Origin: Labilibaculum euxinicum
GTDB taxonomy: Bacteria > Bacteroidota > Bacteroidia > Bacteroidales > Marinifilaceae
Assembly: GCF_009795715.1 (NCBI RefSeq)
Contig: NZ_WTCR01000012.1
Coordinates: 62,001 to 126,000, forward strand
Direction: 5' to 3'
Length of the DNA stretch: 64,000 nucleotides
Under the pieces are notes generated by a model. It made no database searches. It was not told the DNA's origin and worked only from the letters and a program-made list of their open reading frames with translations. The position numbers and the translations under genes are program-made. Every line of letters starts with the position of its first letter. Position 1 is the stretch's first letter. This document shows, in pieces, positions 58,988-64,000 of the stretch.

Positions 58988-60163
58988 TTAAAGTAGATAT
59001 CTTAGTATCTTAGCCTTGTTGATGTTGTATTCATGTTCAATTTCAAGATAAGTATCGAAACTTTCGTAGTAGTAAATGCTCTCCATAAGATACTCAATTC
59101 CAGATATTTCGCCGAAATCAAGAGCCTTGCGCAAAAGAGAATCATATTTCTTTTCCGCAAATACATTTTGATAATCGGAAAGACTGGATTTTAGACTGAA
59201 AAAAGTTTGAAAAAGTTTCTCATATTCATTTTCTTTCTCCGTTTTCTCGAAGGACAGCTCTTCTTTTCGGAACAGTTCCATTAGTTTTGCCTGCTTTACT
59301 TTGTTTTTATTTTCCCACAAAGGAATGCTGATTCCGAGTTTCATACCGTTGGCTTCTTTCATCAAATCTGAACCTAAATAGCGATATCCGATTGATATCT
59401 TAGGAAGAGAATTTGTTTTTACCAAAGAAGTTTCTTTCGAAGCCATCTGTTCATTTGCTCTTAGTTGGTTTAAGTAAGGATCGGTGGTTACAGCATTTGC
59501 AAGTAGAAGTTTAGTGTCCTCGTCCATACTCACAACAGGATACTCAAGGTCATTTAAATTCAGTTCCAAACCTCCATTCTGCTTTTGTAAATCTTTTTTT
59601 AGATTGGATATTTTGTTTCGAACCAGTTGCAGCTGATTTTTTGTGTTAAGAGCCAGCATTCTAATTTTATTAACCTCTAGAATATTGGCATCTCCTTCTT
59701 GTAACCTCTTCTCAAAAAAGCGTGTTAATTTTTCAGCATTATCCAATCTTGTACTCAACTCTATATTTTGTTTGTTTCGGTAAATAAGCTCAAAACAAAT
59801 CAATTCTGTTTCCAGTAAAATGTCTTGTCTTACTTTTGCCTGTATATTTTTCAGATTGGTTATTTTCTCATCCCTAAGCTGATTTTTGTAGATATAGCTG
59901 GTTGGAAAATCAAAACTCTGACTTACCAAAATTTCGTAGGGTTTGCCTTCCTGCGAAGAAAAACTTTTTTCCCATTCCAATTCAGGATTGGCCAAATTAT
60001 TTTGAGACCGTATTCCTAATTTTTGTGCTTCCAAATATTGCTGATGTGCTTGAAGTTTTGGATTGTTTTTTTCAACTTCCTGCAAAATTCTCTGAACAGA
60101 GGATTGAGCCATTGCCTGAAAGCTCAATCCTGTTATGACGATGATTAATAATTTTCTAAGCAT
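58988..60163 (-). CDS. TolC-family outer-membrane efflux protein
   Basis: A 391-residue TolC/CusC-type protein that forms the outer-membrane channel of a tripartite pump. A signal peptide (about 1-19, ending AMAQ) is followed by long helices with two repeats (NPKLQAHQQYLEAQKLGIRSQ; the second around NAVTTDPYLNQLRANEQ). It is somewhat short for the family. Its start overlaps the RND gene end by 8 bases, giving an operon of adaptor, RND pump and TolC. Two hairpin elements follow. Confidence 0.85.
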   Translation of the reverse strand: MLRKLLIIVITGLSFQAMAQSSVQRILQEVEKNNPKLQAHQQYLEAQKLGIRSQNNLANPELEWEKSFSSQEGKPYEILVSQSFDFPTSYIYKNQLRDEKITNLKNIQAKVRQDILLETELICFELIYRNKQNIELSTRLDNAEKLTRFFEKRLQEGDANILEVNKIRMLALNTKNQLQLVRNKISNLKKDLQKQNGGLELNLNDLEYPVVSMDEDTKLLLANAVTTDPYLNQLRANEQMASKETSLVKTNSLPKISIGYRYLGSDLMKEANGMKLGISIPLWENKNKVKQAKLMELFRKEELSFEKTEKENEYEKLFQTFFSLKSSLSDYQNVFAEKKYDSLLRKALDFGEISGIEYLMESIYYYESFDTYLEIEHEYNINKAKILRYLL

Positions 60164-63100
60164 TTCCTTTGTTTTTAGTGTTCAGTAAGAGATACACGAT
60201 TGGAATAATATAAATATTCAGTAGGGTAGAACTCAATAGTCCACCCAGAATAACAACTGCCATCGGACTTTGAATTTCATTTCCCGGCTGATCACCAGCT
60301 ATTGCCATTGGAATTAAAGCCAGTGCTGCTGTCAATGCTGTCATTAAAATAGGACTCAATCGGTGAACAGATCCCTGAACGATAATATCCTTAATTTCCA
60401 GTCCCTTTTTCTTCATGCTCTGGTAGTTAGAGATAAGTAAAATACCATTTCGTGTAGCAATACCAAACAGAGTGATGAATCCAATTATTGCTGGAATACT
60501 AAGCATTCCAGAGGTGAAATAAATTGTAAAAACACCTCCAATAAGCGCCAAGGGTAAATTCAATAAAATGATACCCGCCAGTTGAGTACTTCTAAATTCC
60601 TGAAATAGCAGAAGGAAAATAATCAGAAAACTGAACATTGATGCGATCATTAAAACCCGGGAAGCTTTGGCTTCACTTTCAAACTGTCCGCCGTACTCAA
60701 TTCTATAACTTTCAGGTGATTTTATGTCTTGTTCAACTTTGTTCTGAATATCAGTAACAACACTGCGAAGATCACGATCGGCAACATTGGCAGAAACAAC
60801 CAGCTTGCGTTGAACATTTTCGCGGTGAATGGTATTTGGACCCGATAGCGATTGAATTTCGGCTACATAACTAAAAGGGATTTTCTTTCCATCCCATGTA
60901 TCAATCAAGGCATTTTGAATGGCATCATAACTACCACGGTTTTCTTCGTTGTACTTTACCACCAAATCGAAAGCCCTGATTCCTTCAAACACATCCGAAA
61001 CTTTCGATCCGGCAAATGCTACATGAATAAATTCAGAGAATTGAGCAATTGAAATTCCATATTTAGCCAGCATATCGCGTTTTGGCAAAATTCGGATTTG
61101 CGGAATTTCTACTTGCTGTTCTACATTCACATCCACAACACCTGCTATTGGAGAGATTGATGCTTTGATATCATTTGCCAGCTTGAACATTAAATTTAAA
61201 TCATCACCAAAAATCTTGATCGCAATATTGGCTTTAGTGCCGGAAAGTATATGATCTATTCTGTGTCCTAAGGGTTGTCCTATGGCGAAATTAACGCCTG
61301 AGATATGACTCAATTTTTCACGGACTTCCAGAAGGAATTCAGATTTGGTTCTTTCTGTCAATGTAAAAGGCACTTCAATTTCAGAAGTATTGACACCAAA
61401 CGAATGTTCATCCAACTCAGATCGGCCTGTTCGTCGGGCTGTTAAACTGATTTCAGGAATTGTTCTTAAGGCATCTTCGGCCAAAACTTTAATCTTGTTC
61501 GATTCTTCCAAAGAAATTCCCGGTTTGGTGATCGCTGTAATGGTTAGAGAGCCTTCGTTGAATTCAGGAAGGAAATTTCTGCCTAATCCCGAAAGGATAA
61601 AAATGGAAACAACAAACAGGAGGGCAGCACTTCCCAATATCCATTTTTTATATTGCAAGGCTTTCCCGAGAGAATGGCCATACCATTTGTTTAAATGAGC
61701 AACCAACCAGCTTTCTTTGTTCTTTCTGTCGAGCATTTTATTGCTGGTGAGCATGAAGCTGCACAAAACAGGAGTGAGAGTAAGCGCAACAACCAATGAA
61801 GCAAAAAGAGAAACGATAAACGCAATGCCAAGTGGCTGAAGCATTCGGCCTTCCATACCACTTAGGAAAAATAAAGGCAAAAAAGCAGCAATAATAATAA
61901 AGGTTGCATTGATAATGGATGAACGAATTTCGCAGGATGCAGAGTAAACGATTTTAATTGGTTTTTTTCTCTGTTCCTTTGGTAAAAGATGATTTTGCCT
62001 GAGTCGTTTGTAAACATTTTCCACATCAATAATTGCATCATCAACCAAATCACCAACAGCAATGGCCATACCACCTAAAGTCATGGTGTTTATGGTAATG
62101 CCCAGAAATTTGAGGGTGATCATGGTTACCAAAAGCGAAATCGGAATGGCCAAAAGCGAAATTACAGTGGTTCTGTAGTTCATCAGAAATACCAATAAAA
62201 TCACGATTACAAAAATGGAACCTTCCATCAGTGCTTTTTTTACATTTCCGATGGAAGAATTGATGAAATCTGCCTGACGGAAAATGTGCGTATTTACCGT
62301 AACTCCTTCGGGCAGTGATTTTGATAATTCTGCAATAGACTGATCCAATTTTTCGGTCAGCTTTAGTGTATTGATGCCTGGTTGCTTTTTTACAGTTAGC
62401 AAGACTGCCTGCTCACTGTTAATGGTTCCCAAACCAATTTTTGGCGCAGCGGCAGCCTTAACTTCAGCAATATCACTAATTCGAACAGGAATATTGTTGT
62501 ACATTTTCACAACAGAGTTCCCAAGTTCTTTAAAATCTGATGTGCGGGCAATTCCTCTAATGTTATAATGGTTTCCGTATTCGTTGATAAATCCACCGGC
62601 AGAATTCTGGTTGGTAGAGCGGGCTGCCTTCATTAATTCATCAATACTAACTTTGTAATACCTCATTTTTTGAGGATTGGCCAAGATCTGATATTGTTTG
62701 AATTCGCCGCCGATTACAACAACCTGTGCAACCCCGTTAATCGCCAGCAAATGCGGACGAATGGTCCAGTCAGCCAAAGTTCTTAGTTCCATTGGAGAAA
62801 TGCTGTCCGATTGCAGTCCAATCATTAAGACTTCTCCCATAATTGATGATTGAGGAGCCAAACTAGGATTTCCAGCTCCTTCGGGCAAGCTTTCGGAAAC
62901 TGCTAACAGCTTCTCGCTCACAATTTGCCGGGCTTTGTAAATGTCGGTTCCCCATTCGAATTCGATCCATACGATGGAGAATCCTGCTGATGATGAGGAA
63001 CGTAAGCGTCTGACATTAGTAGCTCCGTTAACAGCAGTTTCAATAGGGAAGGTGACCAGTTTTTCAACTTCTTCGGGAGCCATTCCATGAGCTTCTGTCA

Positions 63101-63248
63101 TAACTACCACGGTTGGGGCAGTCAGATCGGGAAACACATCCACATCCATGTTTGCTGTTGTATAACCACCACCTAAAATTAGGAGGATGGATACAAACAG
63201 CACAAGAATACGATTGTGTAATGCATATTGTATGATTTTATTTAACAC
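60156..63248 (-). CDS. Heavy-metal RND efflux pump (CusA/CzcA-like)
   Basis: A 1030-residue inner-membrane proton/metal antiporter of 12 helices with two large periplasmic loops. It begins MLNKIIQYALHNRILVLF, has MDVDVFPDLTAPTVVV and the TM4 motif GGMAIAVGDLVDDAIIDVEN, where the Asp and Glu are the proton-relay residues of the heavy-metal group. The adaptor ends in a His-rich tail, which supports metals. Copper/silver versus cobalt/zinc/cadmium cannot be decided from what is visible. The gene lies between a periplasmic adaptor and a TolC protein. Confidence 0.92.
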   Translation of the reverse strand: MLNKIIQYALHNRILVLFVSILLILGGGYTTANMDVDVFPDLTAPTVVVMTEAHGMAPEEVEKLVTFPIETAVNGATNVRRLRSSSSAGFSIVWIEFEWGTDIYKARQIVSEKLLAVSESLPEGAGNPSLAPQSSIMGEVLMIGLQSDSISPMELRTLADWTIRPHLLAINGVAQVVVIGGEFKQYQILANPQKMRYYKVSIDELMKAARSTNQNSAGGFINEYGNHYNIRGIARTSDFKELGNSVVKMYNNIPVRISDIAEVKAAAAPKIGLGTINSEQAVLLTVKKQPGINTLKLTEKLDQSIAELSKSLPEGVTVNTHIFRQADFINSSIGNVKKALMEGSIFVIVILLVFLMNYRTTVISLLAIPISLLVTMITLKFLGITINTMTLGGMAIAVGDLVDDAIIDVENVYKRLRQNHLLPKEQRKKPIKIVYSASCEIRSSIINATFIIIAAFLPLFFLSGMEGRMLQPLGIAFIVSLFASLVVALTLTPVLCSFMLTSNKMLDRKNKESWLVAHLNKWYGHSLGKALQYKKWILGSAALLFVVSIFILSGLGRNFLPEFNEGSLTITAITKPGISLEESNKIKVLAEDALRTIPEISLTARRTGRSELDEHSFGVNTSEIEVPFTLTERTKSEFLLEVREKLSHISGVNFAIGQPLGHRIDHILSGTKANIAIKIFGDDLNLMFKLANDIKASISPIAGVVDVNVEQQVEIPQIRILPKRDMLAKYGISIAQFSEFIHVAFAGSKVSDVFEGIRAFDLVVKYNEENRGSYDAIQNALIDTWDGKKIPFSYVAEIQSLSGPNTIHRENVQRKLVVSANVADRDLRSVVTDIQNKVEQDIKSPESYRIEYGGQFESEAKASRVLMIASMFSFLIIFLLLFQEFRSTQLAGIILLNLPLALIGGVFTIYFTSGMLSIPAIIGFITLFGIATRNGILLISNYQSMKKKGLEIKDIIVQGSVHRLSPILMTALTAALALIPMAIAGDQPGNEIQSPMAVVILGGLLSSTLLNIYIIPIVYLLLNTKNKGNA

Positions 63249-63327
63249 GATAGTTTATTTTAAATTTTTTGTATCAGTTTTAGTTAAGCCTGCTTTCTTG
63301 TTCATTCCTAAACACTTGCATCAAAAT

Positions 63328-63999
63328 TTAATGCTCGTGCGTGTGTGCGGGCAATGCACCTGCCATTGAGGCAAGTTTTACAAAATAAGCACCCTTGCTT
63401 ACAACACGCTCGCCGGCTTTAAGTCCTGAAGTAATTTCTACTTCCTGACCGTTACTAATACCAATAGTTACAAATCGTTTTTCGAAGCTTTCGCCGGATA
63501 ATTGCACAAACACATATTTTAGTCCCTGATCTTCCAGAACAGCTGACTTTTCGATATGAAGAACATTTGATGATCTTTCTGATTTCAGATAAACTTCAAC
63601 AAACGATCCGGCGTATAAATCCGAAGTCAAATCCAGTTCAAAATACAGAGGTGTTGTATAATCATCTTCGTGTATGTCTTTACCGTAGGCGATTAATCTT
63701 CCGTTCAGCTTTTCTGTATCGAATATTTGTTCGTTATACGGTAATTTAAAGTTTGCTGATTTAATGTGTTTCAATTGCTGAAGGTGTTTCTGATACACAT
63801 CTGCTTTTAGTAATAATTTAGATCCCTGATCAATTTTAGCCAATACATCTCCTTTTTCAACATACTGTCCTTCGTTCACATAAACATCACAAATAAATCC
63901 GCTGACAGGCGAAGCAATTAAAAAACCATTCGAATTGTAATCTTTATTGATGCTCTCGTAATTTACGCTTGCATTCTCGAAATTGCTTTTTGCTTCCAC
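63328..63999 (-). CDS. RND periplasmic adaptor (CusB-like), partial
   Basis: At least 223 residues, cut by the right edge, so the N-terminus and signal peptide are missing. Visible are a lipoyl/barrel-sandwich half (IASPVSGFICDVYVNEGQYVEKGDVLAKI is the lipoyl strand, here cited as SGFICDVYVNEGQYVEKGD), a beta-barrel part, and the C-terminal membrane-proximal part with LKAGERVVSKGAYFVKL. The tail PAHTHEH is a possible metal ligand. It is first in the pump operon. The adaptor links the RND pump to TolC. Confidence 0.85.
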   Translation of the reverse strand: MEAKSNFENASVNYESINKDYNSNGFLIASPVSGFICDVYVNEGQYVEKGDVLAKIDQGSKLLLKADVYQKHLQQLKHIKSANFKLPYNEQIFDTEKLNGRLIAYGKDIHEDDYTTPLYFELDLTSDLYAGSFVEVYLKSERSSNVLHIEKSAVLEDQGLKYVFVQLSGESFEKRFVTIGISNGQEVEITSGLKAGERVVSKGAYFVKLASMAGALPAHTHEH

Positions 64000-64000
64000 A

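Overview
The window looks like a chromosomal segment of a marine or anaerobic member of the Bacteroidota, probably Marinilabiliales or Marinifilaceae-like; that placement is inferred, not tested. The grounds are low GC, many Bacteroidota-type promoters (TTG about 19-21 bp upstream of TAnnTTTG), and family-typical genes: fused FeoA-FeoB with its Cys-rich partner, long NusB, PUR-alpha-like DUF3276, DUF5606, DUF4105 and a TolC/RND metal pump. No transposase, phage gene or CRISPR array is visible. The segment is mostly core genome, with a few accessory or rearranged spots.

Layout. 1-10.4 kb: ATP-grasp protein, DinB, NRDE/TANGO2 protein, PEP carboxykinase, XerD, AroQ, pyruvate kinase, then a minus-strand trio (HupE-like, acyl-ACP thioesterase, DUF4105). 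10.7-16.7 kb: TPR histidine kinase, LolA, FtsK, lipoprotein. 17-22.2 kb: carbamate kinase plus ornithine carbamoyltransferase, then FeoAB. 22.5-28.8 kb: PUR protein and the nusB-DUF1573-yajC-ybbR-coaE cluster, followed by TerB-DnaJ, DUF5606 and GNAT genes. 28.8-37.6 kb: surface and coiled-coil proteins, a methyltransferase, a DEAD-box helicase, a broken OmpA-domain remnant, MscS and a DUF748/AsmA-like protein.

37.6-45.4 kb is a glycerol-utilisation locus: PadR regulator, diverged glycerol kinase (GlpK1), a 48-residue small ORF, GlpD, a candidate structured RNA, canonical glycerol kinase (GlpK2), GlpF and an outer-membrane barrel. Together these could form a path from outer-membrane entry through GlpF and GlpK to dihydroxyacetone phosphate, with PadR as possible regulator. 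45.5-54.8 kb: lipoprotein, ECF sigma factor with a membrane/barrel partner, agmatine deiminase plus N-carbamoylputrescine amidase (agmatine to putrescine), two small hypothetical genes, an acyl-CoA dehydrogenase and a KDG-kinase-like sugar kinase.

54.9-55.85 kb holds a minus-strand tandem array of tRNA-Arg(ACG)-plus-terminator units: two intact genes, three 5'-truncated copies (two in a near-perfect 170-bp tandem repeat) and one 3' scrap. 56.1-64 kb: AsmA protein, a duplicated ~55-bp hairpin element, and a TolC/CusA/CusB-type metal efflux operon cut by the window edge.

The least explained signals are the three-way-junction RNA candidate between glpD and glpK2, the diverged GlpK1 with its PadR neighbour, the decaying tRNA-Arg array and the twin hairpin element. 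All are sequence-only observations; no search or folding program was run.
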